DNA of 64,000 bases. Source: CAWFGW01 sp963849955 (GTDB lineage Bacteria > Bacteroidota > Bacteroidia > Cytophagales > JAAEPT01). Made by a program: the position numbers and the translations under genes. This document shows, in pieces, positions 35,801-45,570 of this stretch. The first letter of the stretch is position 1. Every line of letters begins with the position of its first letter. Where the stretch lies: NCBI GenBank assembly GCA_963849955.1, contig CAWKJU010000023.1:1-64000 (forward strand), given 5' to 3'. Below the pieces are notes generated by a model, which was not told the DNA's origin, did not search any database, and saw only the letters and a program-made list of their open reading frames with translations.

Positions 35801-36973
35801 ATGTCAGTAATTGTAACTGGTATGGGAATTATTAGTGCCATTGGAAACAATGTGCAAGAAAACCATCATGCTTTACAATTAATCCATACTGGTATAAAAC
35901 CTTCTGCAAATTATTTTTTCAATAGTGGTGACGCTGCTTTATTAGGAGAAGTCATTTTGTCCAATATAGAACTACAACGCGAGTTAGAAACTCCAACACT
36001 TCAATCACGAACAAGTCTTTTAGCATTAAAAGCAGCTAAAGAAGCAATAATACATGCTCAACTCACCTCAGAGGAACTTGCAAATGCTGCGCTAATTTCT
36101 GGAATCACTGTTGGTGGCATGGATATTAGCGAAAAAGAACTGTCCCATTTTTATGCAAAAGACTATGTTTCTAAAGCTTTTATCGAACATCCCTGCGCAT
36201 TTTCTACGCAAAATATGGCTACGCATTTTGGTATTAACGGTTATTGCAATACGATTAGCACAGCATGTTCGTCTGCGGCAAATGCTATTTTATTAGGGAA
36301 AAAATTAATTGAATCGGGTCAAACAAATATTGCTATTGTTGGTGGGGTAGACGCTTTAACACAATTTACTTTCAAGGGTTTTGAATCTTTACTTTTACTC
36401 GACTCAAAACTTAACCAACCGTTTGATACTTCTCGAAAAGGCCTCAACCTTGGCGAAGGTGCTGCTTATCTTATTCTTGAAAAGAAAGGTTTCAGGGAAA
36501 ATCAACCCAAGGCATTAGCAGAGCTACTGAGTGGGGCAAATCAAAACGATGCTTATCATCAGACGGCTTCTTCTCCTCAAGGTAAAGGAGCTTATCTGGC
36601 CATGAAAACTACCTTAGAAAGAGCTAACATTCAACCAAAACAAGTTGACTACATTAACGCTCATGGTACAGCTACACAAAATAATGATGACACCGAGTTA
36701 GCTGCATTAATTGCTCTATTTGGTGATTTTATCCCTGACTTTAGCTCTACAAAAAATTATACAGGTCACACCTTAGCGGCATGCGGAGCTATTGAAGCTA
36801 TTTATGCGTTGTTGATGCTAGAAAACCAAACTATTTATCCAACATTTTCAACCATCACACCTACTCACAAATCATTAATTACCACCTTAAAATCAAAACC
36901 GTTGAACTACATTTTATCTAATTCATTTGGTTTTGGAGGCAATTGTACTTCTTTATTATTTAAAAAGCTTTAA
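35801..36973 (+). CDS. Beta-ketoacyl-ACP synthase, third of three (ApeO-like position)
   Basis: A 390-residue FabF-type ketosynthase with Cys156 in STACSSAA, His288 in NAHGTATQ and His323 in YTGHTLAACG. It stands directly in front of the chain-length-factor-like gene, 7 bases apart, the arrangement seen for the elongating KS and its CLF partner in type II polyketide and aryl polyene systems. It is likely the iterative elongation enzyme, with polyene length set by the partner. Confidence 0.9.
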   Translation: MSVIVTGMGIISAIGNNVQENHHALQLIHTGIKPSANYFFNSGDAALLGEVILSNIELQRELETPTLQSRTSLLALKAAKEAIIHAQLTSEELANAALISGITVGGMDISEKELSHFYAKDYVSKAFIEHPCAFSTQNMATHFGINGYCNTISTACSSAANAILLGKKLIESGQTNIAIVGGVDALTQFTFKGFESLLLLDSKLNQPFDTSRKGLNLGEGAAYLILEKKGFRENQPKALAELLSGANQNDAYHQTASSPQGKGAYLAMKTTLERANIQPKQVDYINAHGTATQNNDDTELAALIALFGDFIPDFSSTKNYTGHTLAACGAIEAIYALLMLENQTIYPTFSTITPTHKSLITTLKSKPLNYILSNSFGFGGNCTSLLFKKL

Positions 36974-36980
36974 ATAGAAA

Positions 36981-37885
36981 ATGAGCATTTACATTGAAAA
37001 ATCTTGTGCATTTTCTAATCAAGAAAATCTTGAAAAAAAGCCAATTCAAGATTGGAAGAAAGGGTTTATTGCTCCACTCGAAACGGACTTTAAAGCACTA
37101 ATACAGGATTCGGGATTAAGACGAATGCCTCTGGTCATGAAAAAAAGTCTTGTCGCAGCTTCTTTTTGTCTACAAAAACAGCAAGATATAGGTGGCATCT
37201 CGCTAGCAACAGGAATGGGCTGCACAAATGAAACATTAAGTTTTTACCACAGCATCCAACACCAAGTTTTAAAACCTTCGGCTTTCATACAATCGACCCA
37301 CAACGCTATTAGTGGGAAAATTGCTGAATATCATCAGCTACACTGCCCAAACCTGACCCATGTACATGCAGATACTGCTTTTGAAAATGCCTTAATTGAA
37401 GCACTAACTCAACTATCAGAAAACAATGGACTTCAACTTATTGGAGCATTTGACGAATATAATCAGGAATACGAAACGATTAAAAACAAACTTACTACAC
37501 TCGGCACACTTAGCGAAGGTGTACTCTTTTTTTTGCTTAGCAATTCGAGAAAAAATGCGACAACAAAATTAACCGAGGTAAAAACAAACCTCACCGAAAG
37601 TGCACTACAAAAAAAGTTAGCTACCACCGAAAATGCTTTTTTTTACTTTCAACTAATGAATTAACTCAAACGATAAACACATCAGCTCCGCACCTAACCT
37701 ACACTGACTATTGTGGCGAGTACAACACTGCTACTGCTTTTGGTTTTTATATGGCTATTCGAATTTTAGAAGAAAAAGAACTACCTAATGATTCGAATAC
37801 CCAGTTAATTCAAAAAAATAAAGTGATGGTAATTAACAAATCGTGTCGCGCTTATTCTTACTTTATCATTGAACAACATGAATAA
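36981..37885 (+). CDS. Chain-length-factor-like ketosynthase, frameshifted at a T8 tract
   Basis: The zero frame runs to 37664 (227 residues) and ends after ENAFFYFQLMN. The -1 frame then continues open to 37885 and encodes a typical ketosynthase C-terminus: YTDYCGEYNTATAFGFYMAI and VMVINKSCRAYSYFIIEQ. The switch lies in T8 at 37637-37644. Adding one T, or a -1 slip on the T TTT TTT heptamer, gives one protein of about 300 residues whose stop overlaps the start of the next gene. There is no ketosynthase triad, so it fits the CLF (ApeC-like) role as partner of the synthase upstream. Sequencing error, homopolymer slippage and programmed shift are all possible. Confidence 0.75.
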
Positions 37886-38621
37886 ATTTAATCGTCTTCG
37901 GTTTATTTTTTTTATACTGATTATCGGACTAGCAACGTTTTCCCTTTCATACCCCCTTCTTTGGTTTGTTTTTTTCTTGGTGTTAATCTCAGGTCTTGCT
38001 GTGCTTATCACTGGTGTTTTCCGTCTTAAGTGGCAGCTATTTACTCCTACAATCTGTCAACTTTCATCAGAAAAGATCTTACTCACTTTTGATGATGGAC
38101 CTAACGAACACACGATTGAAGTCCTTGAGGTTTTAAAAAAACATCAAGTAAAAGCACTTTTTTTTGTCATCGGAAAGCAAGTTGAAATTCACCCTGAAAT
38201 ATTTAAACAACTTATCACCCAAGGACATCAAATTGGGAATCATGCATACAACCATCATCATGCAGATGCGTTTAAAAACACAACGTATTGGATGAATGAA
38301 ATCGATAAAACCAATTTTTTAATTGAAAAAGCGACTGGTCATCAACCAACCTTATTTCGCCCACCTTTTGGAGTAATGACCCCCCATATCGCTAAAGCAA
38401 GTATACATTTTAATATGAAAGTTGTAGGTTGGTCTTTCCGTTCATTTGACACAGTAAGAACTCAACATCAAGTGTTAGAACAATTAAACACCATTCAAAA
38501 AGGAAACATCCTTTTATTTCACGATAATTTAACAAACTCGGCCTCACTTATTGACGCAATGATAACCCAACTACAATTAAAAGGTTTTATTTTTGCTGAC
38601 CCCGAAGAAATACGGAGGTAA
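37878..38621 (+). CDS. Membrane-anchored polysaccharide-deacetylase-like protein (NodB domain)
   Basis: A 247-residue protein. Two close hydrophobic segments (about 8-25 and 28-48) anchor a NodB/CE4 domain with TFDDGPNEHT (catalytic Asp and metal Asp), GNHAYNHHHAD (metal-binding His pair), FRPPFGVM and LLFHDN. CE4 enzymes remove N- or O-acetyl groups from sugars. In a polyene cluster it may act on the glycan part of the lipid, but the substrate is not known. ATG at 37878 is preferred over TTG at 37869; it overlaps the stop of the frame-corrected CLF. Confidence 0.83.
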   Translation: MNKFNRLRFIFFILIIGLATFSLSYPLLWFVFFLVLISGLAVLITGVFRLKWQLFTPTICQLSSEKILLTFDDGPNEHTIEVLEVLKKHQVKALFFVIGKQVEIHPEIFKQLITQGHQIGNHAYNHHHADAFKNTTYWMNEIDKTNFLIEKATGHQPTLFRPPFGVMTPHIAKASIHFNMKVVGWSFRSFDTVRTQHQVLEQLNTIQKGNILLFHDNLTNSASLIDAMITQLQLKGFIFADPEEIRR

Positions 38622-38628
38622 CCAATGT

Positions 38629-39252
38629 ATGAAATTAATCTTTCAAATCTTCATTCTACTTTTCACGACAGGAAACATCATCGGCCAAACAACCGATGAA
38701 GATTTTATTGCTAATTATATCGCCAGACATAAAAGTATCACTACACTAAGTTGTACTTTCAAACAGATAAAATCATCGGATTTATTTCAAGAAGATCAAG
38801 TTGCTCTAGGGAAATTATTCATGAAAAACCAAGCACAAATTCGCTGGGAATACACTTCGCCTCAGAAAAAAATTATTTTACTGAAAAACAATCTCATCAT
38901 AAGCCAAGACGCGAATGGAAAAATAAACAAGTACAACTTTTTAGACAACCCCTTTATCGGAAAAGGGTTCAAGCTTTTTGAAGCACTTGCTAACGGCCAC
39001 TTGTTCGATAGTGATAAATTTACCGCAAAAGTCAGCTTGCTAAACACGCAACAACCTCATATCACGTTAATACCCCAAATTAAGCAACTCAGAAAATACA
39101 TCAACGCTTTAGAAATCACAGTAGATTCAACTACTTATTTGGTTCAAAAAATTATTATTAACGAAGCTTCTGGAGACCAAACCACTATCCATTTCAGTTC
39201 TTGTAAAATAAACGAAACCATGAATAACGCGTTGTTTACTTTAGAAAAATAA
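38629..39252 (+). CDS. LolA-like outer-membrane lipid carrier
   Basis: A 207-residue periplasmic protein with a clear signal peptide (IFQIFILLFTTGNIIGQ). The half-open barrel pattern of LolA follows: SITTLSCTFKQIKSS, LGKLFMKNQAQIRWEY, and a C-terminal strand LEITVDSTTYLVQKIIINE. ATG at 38629 is chosen because a GGAGG lies 10 bases upstream and the signal peptide begins there; a longer frame from 38593 overlaps the deacetylase gene. It probably ferries the polyene lipid across the periplasm. Confidence 0.86.
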   Translation: MKLIFQIFILLFTTGNIIGQTTDEDFIANYIARHKSITTLSCTFKQIKSSDLFQEDQVALGKLFMKNQAQIRWEYTSPQKKIILLKNNLIISQDANGKINKYNFLDNPFIGKGFKLFEALANGHLFDSDKFTAKVSLLNTQQPHITLIPQIKQLRKYINALEITVDSTTYLVQKIIINEASGDQTTIHFSSCKINETMNNALFTLEK

Positions 39253-39257
39253 ATTTA

Positions 39258-39614
39258 ATGAGCCTTTATACCTATCGAATTATTGATGCCGATGAGACTA
39301 GTTGTGTTTGTTCCATTCATTTAAATGAATCACATGAGGTATTTAGAGGTCATTTTCCTGAAACATCTATTCTACCAGGCGTCTATTATTTAGAGCTTAT
39401 TTCTGAGATTCTCCAACAACAACATTCTGAGAAAATCACTTTTAAATCAGCATCAAACATTAAGTTTTTAGCGCCAATTCTTCCTCAATCGACTCCCAGT
39501 TTTGAGCTTTCAATTCAATGGAAAGAAGAAAACACGACCCTTACAATTAACGCTATTGCCCAAAAAGACAACGTAATCTTTAGTAAATTGAAATGCCTTT
39601 ATGAATTCAACTGA
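39258..39614 (+). CDS. FabZ-like 3-hydroxyacyl-ACP dehydratase, second hotdog enzyme
   Basis: A 118-residue hotdog protein. FRGHFPETSILPGVYYLELI is the FabZ-type GHFP..PGV signature with the catalytic His and hydrophobic helix. It is about 30 residues shorter than housekeeping FabZ. Together with the dehydratase at 33010 it would make the two-dehydratase set found in aryl polyene clusters. It overlaps the glycosyltransferase gene by 14 bases. Confidence 0.83.
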   Translation: MSLYTYRIIDADETSCVCSIHLNESHEVFRGHFPETSILPGVYYLELISEILQQQHSEKITFKSASNIKFLAPILPQSTPSFELSIQWKEENTTLTINAIAQKDNVIFSKLKCLYEFN

Positions 39615-40785
39615 GATACGTACTAAATTTGACCTTCTAAATTGCTGTGTAATTATACCTACATACAACAACGCACCAAAATTGGAAGATGTTTTGGAAG
39701 ATGTGTTTCAATACACTAACCAAGTTATTGTTGTAAATGATGGATCTACCGATGCTACATCTGACATTTTATGCCAATTTGAGCATGGCTTTTTAATAAT
39801 TCATCATGAAGAAAAAAATCAGGGCAAAGGTAATGCACTTAGAATCGGATTTGAGCTAGCATTAGAGCAAGGATTTAGTTACGCCATCACCATTGACTCC
39901 GATGGACAACATTTGGCAAAAGATTTTGGACCATTCTTAGATAAAATTGCACAAGAACCGAATTCACTCATCGTTGGTGCGCGTAATATGGAAAGTGCAG
40001 TAGACATACCAAAAAAAAGTAGTTTTGGTCATAAAAACTCCAACTTTTGGTACATGATAGAAACGGGACAAACTTTACCTGACACACAATCAGGATTTCG
40101 GTTATATCCACTAAGTTTCATAAAAAGTACACAATTCTTTTCAAAGAAATTTGGGTTTGAGGTAGAGGTGATTGTAAAAGCCGCTTGGAATGGAGTGAAT
40201 GTCACCTATGTGCCTATCACGGTACTTTATCCTAAAGACCGCATTACACATTTTAAACCAGTAGAAGACTTTACACGTGTGAGCATCACTAATGCAGTAT
40301 TAGTCTTTTTAGCATTGGTCTATTATCGTCCATTATTGTTTGTAAAAAAGCTGAGAAAGAAAAACCTCAAACAAATTTGGGAAGATCTAATTTGGGTAAA
40401 AAATGAATCAACGCTCAAAAAATCTATTTCCGTAGCTTTTGGGGTTTTTTGTGGTCTATGTCCCTTTTGGGGTTTTCACACAGGTATGGCTATTGGTGGT
40501 GCATTACTATTTCGCTTGAATAAAGCGCTCACCATTTTTGCTTCAAATGTGAGTTTCCCTCCTTTTATTCCCTTGGTTTTGTATCTCTCTCTTCAAACAG
40601 GCACATTAATATTGAATGAACCATTTATTGAATTTCATGATCTATGGGAATTAAATTTTGACACCATTAAACACAATTCCTACACCTATTTTATAGGTAG
40701 CATGGTCTTGTCAATAGGTTTAGCACTCATTTCGGGAGCAATTTCTTATTATTTAATTTCCAAGAAAACAAAGTTGAATGGGTAA
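39601..40785 (+). CDS. Family 2 glycosyltransferase fused to DUF2062 membrane domain
   Basis: The N-terminal 230 residues are a GT-A domain: VIIPTYNNAPKLE, VVNDGSTDAT, the DxD-like TIDSDGQH and a GFEVEVIVKAAWNG acceptor loop. It resembles dolichol-phosphate-mannose-synthase-like enzymes. The C-terminal part (about 270-390) is a DUF2062 membrane domain (VAFGVFCGLCPFWGFHTGMA). It likely transfers a sugar to a lipid at the inner membrane and may glycosylate the polyene lipid. Its stop overlaps the MMPL gene by 8 bases. Confidence 0.88.
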   Translation: MNSTEIRTKFDLLNCCVIIPTYNNAPKLEDVLEDVFQYTNQVIVVNDGSTDATSDILCQFEHGFLIIHHEEKNQGKGNALRIGFELALEQGFSYAITIDSDGQHLAKDFGPFLDKIAQEPNSLIVGARNMESAVDIPKKSSFGHKNSNFWYMIETGQTLPDTQSGFRLYPLSFIKSTQFFSKKFGFEVEVIVKAAWNGVNVTYVPITVLYPKDRITHFKPVEDFTRVSITNAVLVFLALVYYRPLLFVKKLRKKNLKQIWEDLIWVKNESTLKKSISVAFGVFCGLCPFWGFHTGMAIGGALLFRLNKALTIFASNVSFPPFIPLVLYLSLQTGTLILNEPFIEFHDLWELNFDTIKHNSYTYFIGSMVLSIGLALISGAISYYLISKKTKLNG

Positions 40786-43700
40786 TAAACAGCTTTTTGA
40801 ACGTACATTTATTTTTTTAAAAAAAAGAAGAATAGCCTTATTTAGTGTGATTCTTGGTTGTTTATTTCTTGCTATCTTTTTTATTTCAAATCAAAAGTTT
40901 TCACAGAAAACACAAGATTTTTTACCCCAAACTGCATTTTCAAAGCAAATTTCCTCTTACACCAATGCGGATAAAATTCTTAATAATATTGTTATCACTT
41001 TTACTCATTCAGAAAGTTCTGAAGACTCACTGATTGCATGCATAGAAACATTTGTTCAGCAGTTAAATGTTGACTCTTCATTAATTGCTAATCTACGCTA
41101 CAAAGAAGAAGTTTATGATGTGGACTTAATGATTAAAAACATCATTTATGAAACGCCTTTTCATTTTGATTCGCTTCATCAACCACTCTGGTCAAGAGAA
41201 AAAATTCAAGTTGCCATTCAAAATCAGTTTGACCAATTAATAAATCCTTTGGGGTTTGTGAATAGGACAAAAATACAAAATGACCCTTTGGGATTTTCTG
41301 ATCATCAATTTCAAGAATTAGCTAAGATTAAAGGTTCTATGGGTATGGATGTAGTTGATGGCTACTTTTTCTCAAAAGATCATCAGGCTGCTTTAGTTTT
41401 TATTGAATCAAAAAATCCCATTGGTGAAATAGAAAAAAACACAGAACTAAAAACTCATCTCGAAGAAGTCACACAGCGCGTTGAGCAGAAATACCAAGCC
41501 GTTAAAGTCACAACCTATGGCGGTATATTGGTTGCTTTGGAAAATGCAGAACAAATTAAATCGGACATTCGACTAAGTATGCCCTTGGCTTTAATTTTAA
41601 TCATCTTTTTGATTTTCTGGGGGCTAAAAGGTCATTTCTTAAATTTCCTCTATGTGTTTTTACCTTCCATTTTAGGGGGAATTTTTGGTCTGTTTATTAC
41701 CAGCATTTTCTTTGAAGAACTTTCAGTCATTACCATTTCTTTCGGTACTATATTTCTGGGAATAAGTATTGATTATGCGATTCACTGGTTGTTTCATGTA
41801 GATGAAAACCGAATTAAAACCATCAAAGAAATTAGTAAACCGCTCTTAAGTGCCGTGTTCACCACTACGGGATCATTCTTTTTACTCTATTTAATTCCTG
41901 TGACTGGTATTCAACAATTAGGTTTGTTTTTAGGCTTTTCTTTAATCATTGCAGCACTAGTGTGTTTAATCATATTACCTCAACTCCCTCATCAGGGATT
42001 AACCTTCAAAAGGACATCAATTAATTTTTCTTCTAAATGGATAAATGCTTTCGCCATTTTATTGTTCATCGGTTCACTTATACTAACTTTTTCTTCTCCA
42101 CCAGTTCGCTTTATGGACAGTTTGGAATCGCTCAACTACCTCTCTGCTGATCTTAAAGAAAGAGAAAAACGCGTTGGTGAGGTTAGCAACTATCCAGAGA
42201 AAAAAACATTTTTTGTAGTTAGTGGTCAATCGTTTAACGATGCGATTAAAAAATCAGCGAAGCTCTATCAAGAATTGCAAGCAGCTCCTTTTGAGCTTTC
42301 CATTTTTAGCCCAAACCAATGGCTATCTGCGGAATCCGCACAAAAAAACAGTTTACACAATTGGAAAAAGTACTGGACCAAACAAAAAGTAGATTCACTT
42401 TTCACACATCTTGATGAAGCTGCAAATCAAGTTGGCTTTTCTTCCAAAACATTTATCCCTTTTAAAACCTGGTTTCAAAGTTCCTTATCGTCAGAATTTA
42501 CTCTAGAGATAAATCCGAGTCCAATTAATAAAGCCTTTGACAACTTGATTGTTTACACGAGCGATAGTTGTTTCATCACCACTATTGTCAACGTAAAACA
42601 AGAAGATAGAACAACCTTTTACAATTCATTTGCAAACCAAAAAGATTTTTTCATCTACGACAAGCAAGCATTTGTACATGAACTTGTTTCACTCATTCAA
42701 ACCTCGCTGGATAAATTAACATATATTTCAGGGGCAATTGTCTTTGTCATCTTTTTTATCACGTTCCGAAATGTCAAACAGACAATCATTACCTTATTAA
42801 TCATTTTTTTATCCTGCTTTACATCACTGGGAATCATTGCGCAGCTCGGTATTCAGCTCAACATTTTCAACCTCATCGTTATCTCTTTTATCTTTGGTTT
42901 AGGCATTGACTACTCTATTTTTATTAGCCACACACAAAATAACTCAACTTCACTAACGATAAATAAACAAGCAATTACTTTTTCTACCGTCACTACACTT
43001 ATTGGCATTGGTGTTTTATTATCAGCAAAACATCCCGTATTAACCTCAATCGCGCAAACTTCAATTATAGGTATTTGCACCGTTTTCCTCCTTTCAATTG
43101 TTCTACTACCCTTTTTATTAAATATTAACTACAGAAATGTATTACATAGTATGAGTGTTTACGGCACGCTATTTTGGGGAGGTAGTTTCATTTCACTCAT
43201 TACTTTTATTTTATGTGTCATACCGATGAATGCGACCTTTCGTAAAAAATTAATAAATAGGCTTATTAGACTCGGTTCTATTATCATTTGTAAAAGTGCC
43301 TTCGACCTTGACATCAGATGGAATAACCCAAAGATACAAACGAGAACTCCTTCCATTTTTATTTGTAACCACCAATCAATAGTTGATATCCCGATATTTT
43401 TATCAAAAAAAGAAAACACTGTATTAATTGGTAATCAAGATGTATTTAACAACTACATATATGGCTACCTTATCCGCAAAGCAGGATATATCAACTCCAA
43501 TTGGTCGACAGAAAAAATTCATCAAAAAGTAAAAGAACGGCTCGATGAAGGATTCTCTATTCTGATCTTCCCAGAAGGTAGACGCACACCAGACGGAGAA
43601 ATTCATCGATTTAAAAAAGGAGCCTTTTTAATGGCTCAAGAGTTAAATTGTCCATTGGTGCCCCATGTCATCTCCGGAGGGTATCAAGGATTATCGCGAC

Positions 43701-43834
43701 ACAAATTTCTTTTTAATCAATCAAGAGTAAGAATTGAAGGATTAGAACCTATTACAGTAACAGACTATAGAAATCAGTCTAAAGAAATAAGAGATAAAAT
43801 GTGTAAAAGATTAATTTTGATGAATGGCGAGTGA
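40778..43834 (+). CDS. MMPL-family transporter fused to a PlsC-type acyltransferase
   Basis: A 1018-residue fusion. Residues 1 to about 790 are an RND/MMPL exporter: a helix at 20-38, a periplasmic loop, six helices (about 270-405), a second loop and six more (about 650-790) with GLGIDYSIFISH. The last 200 residues are a 1-acylglycerol-phosphate acyltransferase: NHQSIVD with catalytic His865, and FPEGRRTPDG at about 931. Linking export to lipid acylation fits delivery of a polyene lipid to the outer membrane. Stop overlaps the next gene by 11 bases. Confidence 0.88.
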   Translation: MGNKQLFERTFIFLKKRRIALFSVILGCLFLAIFFISNQKFSQKTQDFLPQTAFSKQISSYTNADKILNNIVITFTHSESSEDSLIACIETFVQQLNVDSSLIANLRYKEEVYDVDLMIKNIIYETPFHFDSLHQPLWSREKIQVAIQNQFDQLINPLGFVNRTKIQNDPLGFSDHQFQELAKIKGSMGMDVVDGYFFSKDHQAALVFIESKNPIGEIEKNTELKTHLEEVTQRVEQKYQAVKVTTYGGILVALENAEQIKSDIRLSMPLALILIIFLIFWGLKGHFLNFLYVFLPSILGGIFGLFITSIFFEELSVITISFGTIFLGISIDYAIHWLFHVDENRIKTIKEISKPLLSAVFTTTGSFFLLYLIPVTGIQQLGLFLGFSLIIAALVCLIILPQLPHQGLTFKRTSINFSSKWINAFAILLFIGSLILTFSSPPVRFMDSLESLNYLSADLKEREKRVGEVSNYPEKKTFFVVSGQSFNDAIKKSAKLYQELQAAPFELSIFSPNQWLSAESAQKNSLHNWKKYWTKQKVDSLFTHLDEAANQVGFSSKTFIPFKTWFQSSLSSEFTLEINPSPINKAFDNLIVYTSDSCFITTIVNVKQEDRTTFYNSFANQKDFFIYDKQAFVHELVSLIQTSLDKLTYISGAIVFVIFFITFRNVKQTIITLLIIFLSCFTSLGIIAQLGIQLNIFNLIVISFIFGLGIDYSIFISHTQNNSTSLTINKQAITFSTVTTLIGIGVLLSAKHPVLTSIAQTSIIGICTVFLLSIVLLPFLLNINYRNVLHSMSVYGTLFWGGSFISLITFILCVIPMNATFRKKLINRLIRLGSIIICKSAFDLDIRWNNPKIQTRTPSIFICNHQSIVDIPIFLSKKENTVLIGNQDVFNNYIYGYLIRKAGYINSNWSTEKIHQKVKERLDEGFSILIFPEGRRTPDGEIHRFKKGAFLMAQELNCPLVPHVISGGYQGLSRHKFLFNQSRVRIEGLEPITVTDYRNQSKEIRDKMCKRLILMNGE

Positions 43835-45350
43835 TAAAAAGTTTGACGTAGTAATCATAGGCGGTGGACTAGGTGGTTTATTATCTGCGCTTTTATTATT
43901 GAGAAAAGGATTAAGTATTTGTGTATTGGAAAAAAACCGTCAGTTTGGTGGTTGCCTTCAAATTTTCTCTCGACACAAACGCATTTTTGATACAGGTATT
44001 CATTATATAGGAAGTTTAGATAAAGGCCAAAATCTTTATAAAATTTTTAAGTATTTAGGAATTTATGATGAGTTAAACCTTCTAAAAATGGATACAGCTT
44101 ATGATAAAATATACTTTGAGGATTGGGATGTGGAATATAGTCATATTCAAGGTTATGAGAATTTCACAAACTACTTATTAAAGCTATTTCCAGAAGAAAG
44201 TGATGCCATACACACCTATTTTAACACCATCAAACGAATAGTTACTGAGTTTCCACTTTACAATTTAAAACTACCTCCGAAGGAACTTGCTTTTTCCGAT
44301 TCAATTGAAACTGACACATCAGCATTTATTAACTCCATAACAAACAACGAAAAACTGAGGGCAATTTTTGCTGGCGCCAACTTACTTTATGCTGGTGTAG
44401 CGGACAAAACACCTCTCTATGTGCATGCACTTATCTCCGATTCTTACATTTCATCTTCATGGAAATGTATTAATGGAGGTGCTCAAATTGAAAAAGCCCT
44501 AACAAAAAAAATAAAAGCTTTAGGAGGCACAATGATTAATCATGCAAGAGTAGAAAAAATAATAGTCGAAGAAGGGAAAGCAACCTCGGTGAAACTAGCT
44601 TCTGATCAAACTATTTATGGAGCAAATTTCATTAGCAACATTCACCCTTCAAATACCTTAGATTTAATTGAAACTGGGGTTATCCGCAAAGCATATATCA
44701 ACCGCATTCAACAACTTGAAAATGGCGCATCCGTTTTTATCGTTTACATCGCGCTTAAGAAAGAAGCTGTTCCGTTCATGAATTACAATACGTATTACTG
44801 CGTAAACAAAGAAAATATTTGGACGGCACATGAATACACCGAAGAAGAATGGCCAAAAGGTATCGCTATTTTTAGTCCAGTAAACACGAAGTCACCCACA
44901 CATGCTGACAGTTTAATTGTTATGTCTTATATGCATTATGATGAGGTTAAACATTGGGAAAAAACCTATAGAAATTACCCAGAAAAAACCGATTCAAGAA
45001 CTGCTCAATACGAACAATTCAAAAAAAATAAAGCGGAAAAGATTATTGCTCTTTTAGTGAAGAAAATACCTGAAGTAAAAGGAAACATCACAGGTTACGA
45101 AACCTCAACACCACTTACTTTTAGAGATTACATCGGCACAAAAGACGGCTCCATGTATGGGATTATGAAAGATTATAAATCACCACTCAAAACATTTTTA
45201 CATCCTAAAACAAAAATACCAAACCTATATCTAACCGGACAAAACCTCAACGTGCACGGTGTAGTAGGAGTAAGCATGAGCGCTTTAGTAACCACTCATG
45301 CTATGGTTGGTATGGATAAAGAAATTGAGGCAATGAGTGAGGTCACTTAA
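43824..45350 (+). CDS. Phytoene-desaturase-like FAD oxidoreductase
   Basis: A 508-residue flavoenzyme of the CrtI/CrtO type. The Rossmann motif VIIGGGLGGLLSAL sits at residues 8-21, followed by VLEKNRQFGGCLQIFS. The C-terminal FAD contact is NLYLTGQNLNVHGVVGVSMSAL. Substrates of this group are polyenes, retinoids or carotenoids; here it could desaturate or oxidise the polyene chain. It is the last gene of the operon, overlaps the MMPL fusion by 11 bases and is followed by AT-rich sequence. Confidence 0.85.
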   Translation: MASDKKFDVVIIGGGLGGLLSALLLLRKGLSICVLEKNRQFGGCLQIFSRHKRIFDTGIHYIGSLDKGQNLYKIFKYLGIYDELNLLKMDTAYDKIYFEDWDVEYSHIQGYENFTNYLLKLFPEESDAIHTYFNTIKRIVTEFPLYNLKLPPKELAFSDSIETDTSAFINSITNNEKLRAIFAGANLLYAGVADKTPLYVHALISDSYISSSWKCINGGAQIEKALTKKIKALGGTMINHARVEKIIVEEGKATSVKLASDQTIYGANFISNIHPSNTLDLIETGVIRKAYINRIQQLENGASVFIVYIALKKEAVPFMNYNTYYCVNKENIWTAHEYTEEEWPKGIAIFSPVNTKSPTHADSLIVMSYMHYDEVKHWEKTYRNYPEKTDSRTAQYEQFKKNKAEKIIALLVKKIPEVKGNITGYETSTPLTFRDYIGTKDGSMYGIMKDYKSPLKTFLHPKTKIPNLYLTGQNLNVHGVVGVSMSALVTTHAMVGMDKEIEAMSEVT

Positions 45351-45393
45351 GTTTTTTTTTTAAATTCACCTATCATTAATTAAAAAGAAAAAA

Positions 45394-45570
45394 ATGAGTG
45401 CTTTATATCTAATTGGTCTTATCGCTGCTATATGGGTAATTTATAACGTTTGGCAAGACACTTCTAAATCGAATGAAGCAAAGTTAGTCTGGACGGTCTG
45501 CGCTATTTTTTTTAGTGTAATCACTGCAATTGTTTATTTGTTGCTTGAAAAAAAAGGCAAGATTCAATAA
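45394..45570 (+). CDS. Small two-helix membrane protein (PLDc_N-like)
   Basis: A 58-residue protein. Two hydrophobic helices (about 3-19 and 30-50) flank a WQDTSKSNEAKLVWT linker. This is the layout of the short phospholipase-D-nuclease N-terminal-like proteins (PLDc_N), which lack any catalytic domain. The function is unknown. The stop lies 7 bases into the end of the convergent WYL regulator gene. Confidence 0.62.
   Translation: MSALYLIGLIAAIWVIYNVWQDTSKSNEAKLVWTVCAIFFSVITAIVYLLLEKKGKIQ

Noticed and set aside
36981..37664. Complete 227-residue short CLF-like protein as the true product
   Set aside because: The C-terminal ketosynthase lobe is present in the -1 frame right behind it, so the short form is better read as a truncated frame.
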